From positions 1,039,501-1,103,500 of the forward strand of contig NC_082408.1 of the NCBI RefSeq assembly GCF_004011695.2: a stretch of 64,000 nt of DNA. The letters run 5' to 3'. A program made the translations under genes and the position numbers. Shown here in pieces: positions 1 to 11,719 of this stretch (position 1 is its first letter; every line of letters starts with the position of its first letter). This DNA comes from Ascochyta rabiei (Eukaryota; Ascomycota; Dothideomycetes; Pleosporales; Didymellaceae). Under the pieces are notes generated by a model. That model saw only the letters and a list, made by a program, of their open reading frames with translations, searched no databases and had not been told where the DNA came from.

Positions 1-352
1 CGACGACCTGCACGTCGCGAATCTTCTCGATGAGCTGGTCCTCGGGCAGACTGCTCTTGATCGCCTCGACCTGGTAGCCCTGCTTCTTCAAAATCTCGAT
101 GCCGGCGACGTTGACGTTCTCCAGCAGCAGCACCTTGATCTCCTTTGTGTTGAAGGGCTTCAGGCGCTGGGCCAGCTGGTTGGCGGACAGTGTGCCAGCA
201 TTGCTGAAGCTGCCGGCGTGCTGCGGCGGCGGTCGGAAGCTGTTGGGCGGGCTGTGGAATTGAAGAGTTGGGCTGGTGCTGAGGGAGAGGCTGTTCGAGA
301 CCTGGCGCGCCAGGTTGCTGATGCCGCCTGCGATGTCTTGTGGAGGACTCAT
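1..352 (-). CDS. SER3: D-3-phosphoglycerate dehydrogenase, N-terminal part (cut by window start)
   Basis: This is the first 117 codons of the enzyme that oxidises 3-phosphoglycerate to 3-phosphohydroxypyruvate with NAD, the first step of cytosolic serine synthesis. The start codon is at 350-352. The first ~55 residues are a low-complexity Ser/Pro/Gln-rich extension. After it comes the conserved opening of the fungal Ser3/Ser33 family, with KPFNTKEIKVLLLENVNV followed by KKQGYQVEAIKSSLPEDQL. The NAD-binding and ACT domains lie outside the window. No intron is needed in the visible part. A second, unrelated 2-hydroxyacid dehydrogenase is unlikely because the lysine-proline-phenylalanine start and the SSLPEDQL segment are specific to this family. 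Confidence 0.9.
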   Translation of the reverse strand, partial: MSPPQDIAGGISNLARQVSNSLSLSTSPTLQFHSPPNSFRPPPQHAGSFSNAGTLSANQLAQRLKPFNTKEIKVLLLENVNVAGIEILKKQGYQVEAIKSSLPEDQLIEKIRDVQVV

Positions 353-989
353 GGTGTAGGTGGTGCGGATATTGGCGGAGGTAGTCTACGGGAGATAAGC
401 CGTAACTCGAATGGGTTGTCGAATCCGAGATCTGCAAGGGGTATATTAAATGCAGTGCCTCGTTTGCGTCTTCTCGAGTTTCGATGCGGGGGGTCTTGGA
501 AAGTGTGTGGAGAGGTAATCACGAGGAAGAACAGCAGCAGCGTCAATTATTAACTACAATACCACGAGCAAGCCAGTCAGATCGAATCCACCCTTGGGAC
601 TGGGTGAGTAGTACGTCAGGCTAATTGTCACACTGACTCCAACAATCGACTCACGGGTTTCAAGACGCTCGAAGTTTTTTGCATGATGCAATCCCGCTAG
701 GCCCCTCCATGCCGCCGGCATCGGCAGGTCGCGGCTCGTCGCTCGCACAGGGTCCATCACGCGTCGACTCTGAGCCCCGGCAGGCTGAGTCACCATGGTG
801 CAATCGCCGACTTACGACAGACAAAACGCCGTTGCATTCATAATCTATGGATCCTGGCCCGATGCTCGCCTTTGCGCCTTTCCTGGCAGCGCTGGACAAT
901 CGCCGACCGAACTCTGCAAAATTGCTCATATATCCGGTCTCGTGACTCCGTTACTGTGGTATAACCAACTTTTCTGCATGAGGTGCAAT
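353..989. other. intergenic, upstream of SER3 and downstream of ZWF1
   Basis: The segment holds the promoter of the phosphoglycerate dehydrogenase gene and the 3' flank of the glucose-6-phosphate dehydrogenase gene. Short open frames here have no family signature. I see no RNA gene or repeat. Confidence 0.5.
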
Positions 990-3025
990 CTACAACTTGC
1001 CCTCCTCTTGCATGGGCCATTGGTAGCCTGCGAGCGTGTTAGCGGATTGCGCAAGTCGTGGCACAGAGGTTAGGTCTTACCTGCTGCGTCGCTGAACTTG
1101 TATCCGTACGACGATGTGAAGTCATCCAGAACGGCAGGGCCGCGAGATCCTATGTTCCAAATTAGCATGACACTCCATACTGAGAATCGTGGTACGCACC
1201 ATAGGGGTACTCCATGGGGATGATCTCCTTGTTGTCGTCGAGGTAGTGCAGGAGAGGCGAGAAGATCCTCCAGCTGGCGTCGAGCTCGTCATCACGGACA
1301 AAGTTGCTGTGGTCGCCCTTGAGCGCGTCAAGGATAAGGGACTCGTAAGCCTCAGGGATCTTGAGGTCCGAGAATCGCCGCCTGTAAGTAAGGTCGAGCT
1401 CTGTGACGACGGTCTGCATGCTGAGTCCGGGAAGCTTGGAGTTCATCTTGATGTAGACAGACTCGTTGGGCTGGACACGGATGACCAGCTCGTTACGAGG
1501 AATGTCCTTGAAGATGCCAGAGGTGACATCCTTGAACTGGATGCGGACCTCAGTCTTCTGCTCGTTGAGAGCCTTTCCTGCCTTCAGGATGAAAGGCACG
1601 CCGTCCCATCGCTCGTTCTTGATGTATGCGACCATCGAGGCGAATGTGGGGCATCGCGAGTCCTTGGGAACTGTGTCGTCCTCCTTGTAGCCGGGCTTCT
1701 GTCCGTCGAGCGACTTTCCGTACTGTCCGATGATGACGTTCTTGGGCTCGATTGCGGCCATGCCTCGCAGGACACGAACCTTCTCGTCACGGATGTCTTC
1801 TGCGGAGAAGGAGATGGGGCGCTCCATGGCCAGGAGGGTGAGGACCTGCAGTAAGTGGTTCTGCATGACATCACGGATGATGCCGAAGTCGTCGAAGTAA
1901 CCACCACGGCCCTCCGTGCCGAACGGCTCCTTGAATGTGATCTACACGTAAATTAGGACTGACTTGCCTGAATGCAAGTGGCCTCTCGTACCTGAATGTT
2001 GTCGATGTGGTTCCTGTTCCAGGTTGCGCCGAAGAACTCGTTGCCGAACCTGAGGATCAAGATGTTCTTGACCATCTCCTTTCCGAGGTAGTGGTCGATA
2101 CGGAAGAGCTCGTCTTCAGTCCAGTCGGGCGAGAGCGCCTTCTGGAGCTCGCGGGAGCTCTGCAGGTCCTTACCGAAGGGCTTCTCGACCTGTGCGCACG
2201 CGGTCAGCTTCAAAGTCCAGGGGAGCTGCAGGTAGCCGACTTACGATAACGCGGGAGATACCGTTTTTGGGGTAGTTGTTTCGCTTCAGGTGCTGCGAGA
2301 CTGTGATGAAGACGCTGGGGGGAAGCGCCATGTAGAAGATGCGGTTGGTTTCCTTGCGACCGTTCTCGAGCTCACTAAGGTGCTTCTCGAGCTCGATGAA
2401 CGACTCGTCCTTGTCGTACTGGCCGGAAACATACGAGCAGTAGCCGCAGAATTCCTCAAGCTGCTTCTCCAGCTCCTGTGTGGGGGTCTTGATGTAGGAC
2501 TTGACGCGCTTGAGGTACTCCTCGTGGTCCATCTTTGTGCGCGCATATCCGACGATGCGAATGTTCTTGGGGAGGAAGTTGTTGCGGTGCTGGGTACAAT
2601 ATCAATACTGGACATGCTGGCGACCGACGGCGTGACTTACAAGACCGAAGAGGGCAGGGAACTAGAGGCTGGTCAGTTGAGCTTCGTCCGGTTGGGCGCT
2701 CGAGTGCTTACGGTCTTCTTCTTGGCCAGGTCACCGGACGCGCCGAGGACTACGATGATGGTGTTGTCCTTGAGCTCCATGGTGCTGGAGCCAGATTTAG
2801 TCAGCGCATGATTCCTCGATACTCGTCAGGCGCACTCCCTGCGTGGCCGCCGTGCTACCCCTCCGTCGACGTCTAGATGTCCACCACGCTCCGCTCTGAA
2901 CATCAACACCACGGCAAATATCTCGGCAGGATCTGCGATAGCACGGCCGAGGCAGAGAACGGAGCAGCAAAACAAACGTACCCGGCATTGGCCTCGACCT
3001 CAGGCTGAATAACAGTGTCCGCCAT
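990..3025 (-). CDS. ZWF1: glucose-6-phosphate 1-dehydrogenase, 8 exons, 509 aa
   Basis: It oxidises glucose-6-phosphate to 6-phosphogluconolactone and makes NADPH, the entry step of the oxidative pentose phosphate pathway in the cytosol. Exons on the minus strand: 3025-2982, 2784-2712, 2661-2641, 2589-2245, 2189-1992, 1941-1200, 1149-1081, 1027-990. Phases join cleanly to 510 codons including the stop, close to yeast Zwf1. The NADP-binding loop [10 protein letters not shown] spans exon 2, and the active-site motif RIDHYLGKE lies in exon 5. The C-terminus [14 protein letters not shown], ending in [12 protein letters not shown], is built from the last three small exons. The first intron is the longest (197 bp); the others are 50-55 bp. 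The protein starts [15 protein letters not shown], the only in-frame ATG after a plausible leader. Confidence 0.95.
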
Positions 3026-5569
3026 AGTAATCGCCGGTAGTGGGGGGACTGTGGTTGACAGTGTTGAGTGTTGAGGAGCGCGGTGGGGTGGGGTATCAAG
3101 GGCAATTGGGTGTTATGGGGAAGGAAGGAGGAACACGTCTCGAGGTGAAGTGCGGAAGACGCGGATGAATTGTTGGCTGGAGGAAAAGCTTCGACGTGGT
3201 GGGGTTTATTCGGGGCCCTGGTTTTAGCTCTATGCAGTAGACGTGGTGTTTGTGACGTTATGGGCGCGTTCTCAATTTCGCCGCCAGAGCTCCAATGATG
3301 ACGATTTGTTCGAGGAACACGGTCCACGAAATCTTACATTGCGCATGCTCCAACCTCTTTGAGCTCTTTATCAGTAAACACCCAGGTCGCCCAGTATCAC
3401 TAAGCCGCTGCACGTCTTGCAAAGCATCTCCGGCGCCAGCCAGAACCCACATTGCTCGCCGGAGCCTTGCTTGCTAACGCCGAGTGCGAAACCCCACCGC
3501 CCTCCGTGATCTGTGCAGCAGCAACTGCTTCACTGGCAGTGCCGAGAATTATGCGAATCATTTGGCCGTCTGCAGAGCTACAGGCTATTATTACATGTGC
3601 AGGCAGGACTCGTTTCAAGCTGTTGCAATTTCTCATTCTACGCGCGAATGCCGCACAACAGGGCCTCGGAATCAACAACTCGCTGTAGTAAATACTATTG
3701 CATCGCGAAACGGGTGCACAGGTATCAGCAGGCCTCAGGACGTCCGGACTGCTGCTGGGTGCCCAGAAATCCTCCGGCCCCTCTTCAGCGGTCCACGGGA
3801 CCTTGTTGAGGCCCTAGCCGCCCGACAAGGCTGCAGGTCATTGACAGCATCTCGTCTCTGTTGGCACCACGCGAGCATCTGCTTAGCCGTGCCCACCGGG
3901 TCTGCCCCCCAAGACGGCGTCTTGAGCGTGGGATCTGTACCGGGAGCATGTTGTGGTCGCTCGCTCAGCATCGACACGATCAAGTTATTCAGCATCCTGC
4001 CGGGCCGATAGGTGTATATCGGCGAATTCACCGTGCAGCTCGGTATCGAAGAACAGTGTCATCTTGCAGGTCCTGCCTGTATCGTGAATCAGAGCAATAA
4101 GCAACAACAAAGATTCAGTCTTGACCCTGATGATTTTTGTACTTTTCTCCAAAGGTTTCGTCGAGCAAACTCGCTAGGTTGGCGCAAGCTCCCCAGGCGC
4201 GTCTCGCACGCAAACATGCACACGATACCGACGGCTGATTACATATTCACTGAATGCAGTAATTAAGTGCAAGCTATATGCGCAGTCAATACGTACAAGG
4301 CAAACCGGCTGAGCAGTTATCATATGTTACATGTACAGACACTCGATGTGGCCGGCCGGCAGACTCAATCAATTGACATTATGTTGTAGGACACTGTGCA
4401 CTTATCCACTCACGAGCAGAACAGTCTCGCGCGATAATTGAGAGGGGAAAGTTGGAGGCAGTCAAGGCCGAGACAGAAGAGAATCTACATTGAATAGAAC
4501 TTTAGAGACAGTAGCTTGGTGGGTGCGGTCACCAAGTACAAGGGTATCCAGCATCAGCAGCTCATGGTAAAGACAAGGCTATCGTTGACTTAGTCCGCGA
4601 CAACAGATCGCATATCGATGACCTGTCCTGCATGTGGTGGGTCACAGCCTGATGATTATCGCCGCGTCATGTGACGTCTTTAAGCGAGCACAGTCGCGTT
4701 GGTGAAGGTCATGCCAAGGATCGCGGCATGACGATATGTCTCCCGCTCATAGCTGTTGGCTATCTCAGGCTTTGTTTTCTGAAACGCTGTTGTGGTAGTC
4801 CAACCTGTCCGTCATCAGGAGCAGCGTTTGTGATATGCTGCAGTGTCATCTCCTCGTCTTCAAGCGCTCTCGGTCTTGTAAAGAATGTTTCCAGACCGTA
4901 GTTGTTCCATACACCACTCTAATAACGTTGCCGACAAGTCTATGGCAGGTGGTGCAGTCTTCTTGGCGTCGTCCTGACAAGGTTGTCCTAACCGGTTTGC
5001 TAAAGTATCGTAGTAGACTTCGATCAGATGCTCAGTAAGGAAACGGGCGACTGGTCCCTGTCCTACGAGCAGGAAGTCGATAGCTACGCCGCACAGCGAC
5101 AGTTGGAGTGAGTTGCAGGCGTCCGTAAGCAAGATGAACCAGGTCGATGACTATCGTAGTGTTTCGGTTGTCTCGACGACGATCGGAAGCAGTAAACCTG
5201 TGAAGAATCGACCTACGCCTATTAGCTCCCTATCAGTATCACGTCTGCATCCTGTCGGCTCCAACGAAGAGATCTGCCTTGCGCTATCCATCACAGTGCC
5301 ACTAGACGGAAAGGGTTGATCATTTTCCATTGATCTTGGGAGGAATCTTGATTGATTTTGCCATTGCCTTGTCATGGATTTCCGAAAACAATGACACCGT
5401 TAACCAGCCTGAACATGCCATGTAAATGAAACTGTGCATGAAAGCCTCCCCGCTGTCGTGTTGCTTCGTTCCGATGCCGTTGCCGGGTTTTGCGCCGTGT
5501 CACTAACCGCTCCATCGCTCATCATCTACCAATCGTTCGTTCGTCTCGTCCCCTGACATGTGGCCGAAA
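3026..5569. other. 2.5-kb intergenic region with one interrupted reading frame
   Basis: The ZWF1 promoter occupies the left end. No conserved gene is recognisable on either strand. On the minus strand, 5375 down to 4860 is one reading frame broken by a single TAG near 5151. It is moderately protein-like, containing the peptide LLVGQGPVARFLTEHLIEVY, so it may be a gene relic. It could equally be chance. Confidence 0.4.
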
Positions 5570-6067
5570 TTATATCGAAGAAGGGTAAAGCATGACGCGG
5601 ACGGAGGCACCGAAGGACTTGGGAGGGAGGTTCGACCTGAACTTGGCGCGGACAACGCCCGAGTTGCCGTGAGGCCTGGTGACCTTGCCCCAGATGACGC
5701 GGATCTTGGAGCCCTGGATGGCGCGCTGGGCACGGTAGACGTCTGCGCACTCATTAACCTCCATGTTCCCACGCTGGTGCTCCCTTGGATTTGTTGTACG
5801 TACATGCTACGCGCTTACCGGCGTACCATTGTGCGGCGGCGGTGTCGTCAACACCCTCGAGCTTGAGCAGGGAGGTGCCGGGGTTGGTGTTGCGCTTTCT
5901 GTGGCCATGTGAGCGGAGAACTGCAGTGCAGTGCGGATTCAGTCGTACCCTCGCTGGTAGCTGTGGCCCTGTTAGCGATGCGTTCAATCCGAGATAGGCG
6001 GCTCGGGGCGCACTCACGAAATGTGCTTTCCCTTGACGTAGAGACGGTGAGACTTGTTGTCAGACAT
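5570..6067 (-). CDS. RPL33: 60S ribosomal protein eL33 (L35Ae), 4 exons, 109 aa
   Basis: This is a structural protein of the large ribosomal subunit. Exons: 6067-6018, 5960-5949, 5898-5804, 5742-5570. The phases sum to 110 codons. Exon 2 is only 12 nt and supplies YQR plus parts of the flanking codons. Family signatures are complete: [29 protein letters not shown] and the terminal RVMLYPSSI, which matches the usual eukaryotic C-terminus. Introns are 50-61 bp, clustered in the 5' half as is typical of fungal ribosomal protein genes. The start [15 protein letters not shown] is the only candidate. Confidence 0.95.
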
Positions 6068-7404
6068 GGCGAATGATTCCTGGCCTCCGGCGTGTGTGTG
6101 GGAAAGTGACGGGAACCGTGGTGCTGCTGGTTAGTTGATTGCCGGGTATCGCGAGGAGTCAAATTTGGTCGATTGCGATTGTGCAGCACTAAGCGAGCGC
6201 CCATGTCACATGACGGAGCTAGCCCCACGACCTCACCAAAATCACTACGGACTCCTCGAATATTAAGCTATCAGTCTATAAACTAGAATCGCTCCGAAGC
6301 TCCGTGTTGACAATACGTCGATATCCCTGATCCTCACAACGCTTCACATACGCATGTCTGCACGTGAATTGAATGATGTCAACGAGCAGTCTTTTCCGCA
6401 GAACCCGTATCTAAGAGAATTTGCACGTTGATGCTGTCAGCCCTAGTACTTTTTGTATTCAGATAGCAGAATTTTGCCATTTGCACTTCTGCTGAGCTCT
6501 CGCAGTGGCTTGCAGGACGAATCTGGTTATGTTGTCGACAAGTTGTGGCGCCTCAGTGCATGACAGACACGCAAGTACTGCACGAAAGGCGCATAAGCAT
6601 TTGCATTCAAATAAGCGTAGAAGCAACTCCATCATAACAGCACATAGCCTTATTCGCTTTCAACCACGCCACCTCCAAACCACTCTTTGATCTCGTGCCC
6701 GTCTATTATAATAATTCTTCTTCGCACCATCTCGCTGTACACACACACCTCTTCCAAAACATCAGGCTTCCGGATTCGGACTTGCGACAGAATACACTCT
6801 TCGAGCATATCTCCGCTCTTTGATCCAGAGCTTTGTGCCAGTAGTCGCATCACTTTATTCGACCTTGTTGAACCGCTGATCGTTCAGGTAGTCCCTATGT
6901 CACCGAGTTCTGATCCTATGAACCGCGTGCTCGACGCTAACACTGCAACGCCAAAGATCGATGCCCCTTTGTAGCGCATTCGAACACACCTCGCTCTAGG
7001 CATCATCACACCGTCTCGCTATCATGTAGTTAAATCAAGGACATTCTTCTCAAGCAGTTGCCGTAGCCAGCATCCCATCAACGAGGTTGTACTCACGCTA
7101 GTCCCCACCAACCAAGCCAAATCCAACCCCAGCAGAAACATACACCTACCATTCTCTCCGAATAAGCCGAATAAGCGCCATTCAGCACATTCCATGTTCA
7201 CAGGGGGGAAACGGATTAACAGCCCAAACCCTTCAGGCATGGGATGTAGTGTCGGGCGCAGTCGTAACACAACCACAACTACAACTATAACTACAGACAG
7301 CAACAGCGCCCGCTCATAGCAGAGCAAGCACAAGCACCCCAAAACGCTATGTTTACAATCAGCCAGCTAGGAGTGTGCACTATTTTCGGTGTGTATAGTA
7401 GGCT

Positions 7405-7476
7405 TGAGTGTGTAGTGTGGTGTGTAGTGTGGTGTGTAGTGTGGTGTGTAGTGTGGTGTGTAGTGTGGTGTACGGT
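7405..7476. repeat. 12-bp tandem repeat, about 5-6 copies
   Basis: The unit tgtagtgtggtg is repeated with almost no variation. It lies in intergenic DNA downstream of the broken zinc-finger gene. A repeat this regular is likely to vary in length between strains. Confidence 0.85.
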
Positions 7477-8025
7477 ACACAATGTACAATCAGCGTAAAG
7501 CATACACAAAACAACCACTCCATCACAACACAACACAACACGACACAACAACACCTCGCAGATCATGGCTTTGCAACACAGACATGTATGTCGCGTGTGC
7601 GGATGTGTGGTTTCGCGACGGAGTGGGAGGTGCAGTGAATAAATCCACAGGCCGTGCATGTCTTGCCACGAGTTCCAATTGCGCGGATCGAGAGTTGGGA
7701 AAGTAATGCATGTCTTGCTTTAAGCTGTACACTACAGGCCATCACGTAGTTTGGTATCGGAAAGTTCTGGGGAAAGATGGTGGTGTGGTGGATTTTCAGC
7801 GTGATAGATGTAGGGTGGTGAAAGCGAGGCTTCGGCCGACGTTGCGGTGGATTCCAACTACTCACGGTGTTCAACAGGTCTATATACTGGTCCGTGTATG
7901 CGAATCTTGTGATTGCGATGGTGTTACTTCCTCGTTCTAATTTAATGACAATTGACTTTCAGCTGCTTGTCTGGTTCTCTATTGTTACCCACACACACAC
8001 CTACACACCTCACAACAACTACCTC

Positions 8026-8027
<2 letters not shown>

Positions 8028-8086
<59 letters not shown>
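8028..8086. repeat. (CAA)n trinucleotide microsatellite, about 19 units
   Basis: This is an uninterrupted CAA run on the plus strand (GTT/TTG on the minus). It lies at the extreme 3' end of the broken zinc-finger gene. If the last reading frame of that gene is used, the repeat would be translated as a poly-valine tail before the stop. Confidence 0.9.
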
Positions 8087-8099
8087 CCCCCGCTCGACT

Positions 8100-9102
8100 C
8101 TCAAGATGCTGCGCCAGCGCACTCAAAGTCGCGAATCGCCTCTCCTTCTCCCCACCAACCTTCTTTACACTGTCAATGGGCAGAGCGGACACCTCAGTGG
8201 ATAAGTATGCGTGCTGGGTGGTGGTGATAGTGGTGATAGTGACTGGCTGCTTTCGAGTAAACTCCAACGCTCCATACTATTCAGCGAACCGTCTTCAGAA
8301 GCCAGCGGCGCGAAGGACTCACACTCGCCCTCTCTTTCCACATCAGGGACCAGCACCGCGTCGTCAAACCTCGGTGCTGGCGCCGTGTTCTGTAGGGGAG
8401 GAGCAGGGGGGCGGTGCTGCAGTGCTGGGCCGCTGGTAATGATGTTATTTTCATCGAGGGATCGGACGAGAGCATACAGCTCATTCCTTGTCATGCCTGA
8501 GCGACAGCTGCCGTTTTCCAGGTGATGGAGCAGAGCCGACGGGGCGGAGAAGATTTCCCGCACTTTGTAGACAAAAGGCAGCGCAGGGCGCTGAGGGGCC
8601 TGTGTTTGATCGAGTTGCGGTGCTGGTCGAGGGATCGCGCGCTCTGGAAGGGCTGTGTGCAGTCGGTACACTCATGCATGACGGCGGGTGCTGCTGTGAC
8701 GGAGAGTTTTCGGTGCACACTGCTCGCCAGGTGAGTGATGAGAGCGCAGACATCGTTAAAAGAGGTTACAGTCGCAGCATTTAGATTCAGAGACGTGGAC
8801 GGTGGTCCTCTGGTGGAAGCTAGGGCTGTCTTGGACTGAAAGCGCAAGTCACACACCGAGCAATAGCAATGCCCAGTGGCGATGTGGTGGTTGCGGAGGA
8901 TGTCGATGCAATCGCAGACCGTGCCGCAATCGCCGCATTTTTCGGCCTTGGACTTGGACGAGTTTAAAGGTTTGTTGGGATGTCTGCAGTGTGTTCCGCA
9001 GCGCTGAGATGGGAAGTGACCTCGTGCTATTCGATGTTCTTCCAGATCGATGGCTCGAGTGTAACTCTGACCACAGAAACACTCGAACGGAGGAGGCTGC
9101 AT
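8100..9102 (-). pseudogene. C2H2 zinc-finger protein gene with two apparent frameshifts
   Basis: The minus strand encodes a fungal multi-C2H2 protein of the type with paired half-fingers and a C-terminal LSALxQHLES finger. Frame A runs from MQPPPFECFCGQSYTR at 9102 to about 8590, with fingers ending in LEEHRIARGHF, ILRNHHIATGHC and SLDQHRNSIKH. At about 8580-8595 the frame must shift by one base to continue as REIFSAPSALLHHLENGSC and ELYALVRSLDENNIIT (frame B). At about 8180-8195 it must shift again, because frame B hits a stop just after RCPLC while the neighbouring frame carries RRFATLSALAQHLES. No intron resolves either shift. I infer a recently broken gene. Two sequencing errors are the alternative. 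An upstream extension to 9174 or an extra 5' exon cannot be excluded. Confidence 0.65.
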
Positions 9103-9754
9103 GACTGTGGTTGTAGGCTGAAGCTGGTGATGGTGAGTTTGAGTTAAATGCAAAAATCTCTTGTTTCCTACCAAACGGGCTGGACCCGAAGAGAAGGAGC
9201 CATGTTTCCCTGGAGCAGTGAGTTTGGTTCCTGCGGTCGACCAGAACGTGCTTAGCCTCGCTCATCGACTTCCACTGCGCAATTTTTTCTTCCCACGATA
9301 GCTCTGCGGTATGCATTCACACGAAGATCGCTGTTTAAGTAAGTCGTCGGTGGTATAGTTCGATCGTTGTTCTGCATCTGCTGTACTGCCAACTCTGCTC
9401 TTCATAGACATCCTGGGTTCGCTCTTCCAGGTTACTGGAACCAAAACCCCACTAAAAGAAATGAACATGCTTAGGTATCTCAAATATTCGAATCCACCGT
9501 GCGCCGCGCTCGGCAACGCTGATCCTTACCATGACATCCATACGCCCGTGCTAAAATCCAAGACACAATAGACCAGAGAGAGCGGAAAGAGGGACAGCTC
9601 AGTCGATAGCTCGCACAACTCTTGCGGAGCCAACGCTCTATACTGAGTGGAGAACTAGGCGGCACCTATATCGCTTCTGCCCTTGCCTGAAGACGATATT
9701 AGTTCAGCCGTGTGACAAATGAAAGTATATGTGGTACAAAGACGCGCACATGTA
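9103..9754. other. intergenic between the broken zinc-finger gene and SIZ1
   Basis: It holds the upstream region of the zinc-finger gene and the 3' flank of the SUMO ligase gene. A short minus-strand frame at 9316-9180 (starting MHTAELSWEEKIAQWKS) could be an additional 5' exon of the zinc-finger gene, but I see no decisive splice pair. Confidence 0.4.
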
Positions 9755-11719
9755 TCAAGGGGAGGAGCCGAGATAGGCAGGGTATCGGGATGAGCCTGAG
9801 CCAGAGCCGGTGTAGTCTTGGGGCTGCGGTCGTGTGCCTGGGAGCGGTGGCCTATAGACATCCCATCCTTCGGGCCTGGTGTAGGGAGTGTGGGGGCGGG
9901 GTGGGTAGTCCAAGCGTGACCCTGAAGGTGGGGTGCGATACGAGGAGGAATACTCATCGTACTGTGAGGGACGGGGAATGGGGGGAGGAAGCTCGTAGCG
10001 ACGGGACGGTTCAGGAAGGCTGGTTGGGGGTCGGTACGCTACCTTTTTAGCCGGCCGTGGAGGCTCGTCATCATCGCTCAACGTCAGGTCCACAACTTCT
10101 GACTTTCGCTTCGTCCCCGATCTAGGCGCCGCCGATGGTTCTCTGGATGGCATCGGGGGCGTGCTGAGGTATGTGGGTGTTTGTACGGCTTCGCTCTTGA
10201 TGGAGGCGACACGGTAGTCTGGAATCTCAACCAGATCGTCGTCACTGTCGTCCGCCACGGCGGCTCCGTTCTTCCTAGGAGGCGAGGCGGCCTTTTCCGT
10301 CGACCACTCGCCTGTGGGGCTTATTGTGACCTGATCGGCATTCTTGACCTTGGCCAGGATCTCCTCGACGTACTGGTCTACAGCAAGGCCGTTGAAGTGG
10401 ACCGTTTTGCTACAGATGGGGCAGATCCAGGTCGGCGCTTGCTCCTGTAACTGCAAAAACGACTCGGCATCGAAGCACTGGTTGTGCGTGCACACGGTGG
10501 ACCGACAGGGTATGCTGATTCGTAATGTGGAGATGGGGTCCTTCAGCGACATGACACTCGACCCAACCTCGATGTCAGGATCGGCCGCCTTGGCCTTCAT
10601 CTCGTTGAGCACCGACTGTTTTGAGATGACGTGCTTCCCTGCGATCTGTTTTGTCAGGTCTGCTGCAGAGTGCTTCTTCACCATGTATACAAACAAATTG
10701 TACTTCTACCAGCAGAGTCAGCGCGTGTGCGTGCTGCGAGGGTGGCACAGGGGGTAAAGAAACCTCGTGTTGAGTTGAACTTGCCTTGTGCGTAAGGGCA
10801 TATGTGACGACGAGATGGTTACGGTAGTTGGCGGGTGAGATGCGGACGAAATTGGTAATGTCTGCAGGACGCGTGGAGCCGGGCTTGTTCTTGAGGCCCT
10901 TGTAGTTGGCCTTGACCTCGTCACCGTTGATGCGCACTTCTATCTGCGCGGGGAAGGTGATGTCAGTGCGAGCAAAGGGCGGGAGTGGTGCCTCGAGCGC
11001 GGAGAACAACAGCAGGCGCAGTGATGGATCTGACTTGAGACGCGCGCCAATCTGCTCGTTGATGATCAGGTTCCGGGTGCAGTTCTGGCGGTGGCTTGGC
11101 GACGCTTGACGAGGTTAGCTGGGGTGCCATGGGGAAGGGTAGGTGGACGTGCCTTCAAGGGTGATGTTGGTCAGCACCAGCTCGCGCACCTCGAAGAAGG
11201 GGCTGTCTTTGAAGAAGTAGGAGGGTGCAGCAGGGCCTAGGTCACACTTAGTCGCGTTGCTCGCATGCGGTCGACGAACAGCAGAAGCGTACGGGGTGGT
11301 GGCAGTTGGTGGAGGGCACTGAACTGGCTGGCGCTCGAGTAGCCATTGGTCGGTGTGTGCGCGTTCATGGCAGGCGGGGCGGGATTGGGCAAGGTCGGGG
11401 CCGTGGGACTGCTGCTGCTGGTGGGCGTGGGTGCCTCGCCGTGGTTCTGGACCCTGAAGTGCAAGCGCCGCAGCGTCTCGGTGTTGGCCGTGTTCACGGC
11501 GCTGTTGATGACTGGTGAGGGTGAGGTTAGCACAGCACCCGGGGCGCACCTGGGACGTCTCGACGTGGACGTACGGCTAATCACGCGCGTCTGCAGGGCG
11601 GCCTTGTTCCCCGTCTGCGAAAGGCCCTCCTCTTTCAGGATCTTCTTCAGGTCGTTGTTGATGAGCGTCTTGGAGCGCTCCGTGATGCCGGCCGCCAGAT
11701 GGTGCAGGCTGGACGCCAT
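9755..11719 (-). CDS. SIZ1: E3 SUMO-protein ligase, SIZ/PIAS family, 5 exons, 572 aa
   Basis: It transfers SUMO from Ubc9 to nuclear substrates. Exons: 11719-11575, 11511-11293, 11236-11153, 11104-10785, 10705-9755. The phases join throughout. A SAP DNA-binding helix pair lies near residues 5-50 (TLINNDLKKILKEEGLSQTG). A PINIT domain follows at about 120-280. The SP-RING is near 305-360, with cysteines in CRSTVCTHNQC and WICPICSKTV. A SUMO-interacting motif VVDLTL followed by acidic residues sits near 460, and the tail is Pro/Arg/Tyr-rich. Introns 3 and 4 only keep frame with GC donors (G|GCACGT at 11152-11151 and AAG|GCAAGT at 10784-10783). The gene is divergent from the DUF2423 gene, with 606 bp between starts. 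Confidence 0.92.

Larger units (their letters stand above)
6068..8099. other. 2-kb intergenic region with simple repeats
   Basis: It contains the RPL33 promoter. From 6979 down to 6650 the minus strand is open for 110 codons apart from one TGA at about 6885. An overlapping plus-strand frame at 6687-6974 is also open, so neither is convincing. 7022-7342 on the minus strand is another open frame without a recognised family. Simple repeats at 7408-7475 and 8028-8086 are listed separately. Confidence 0.4.
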
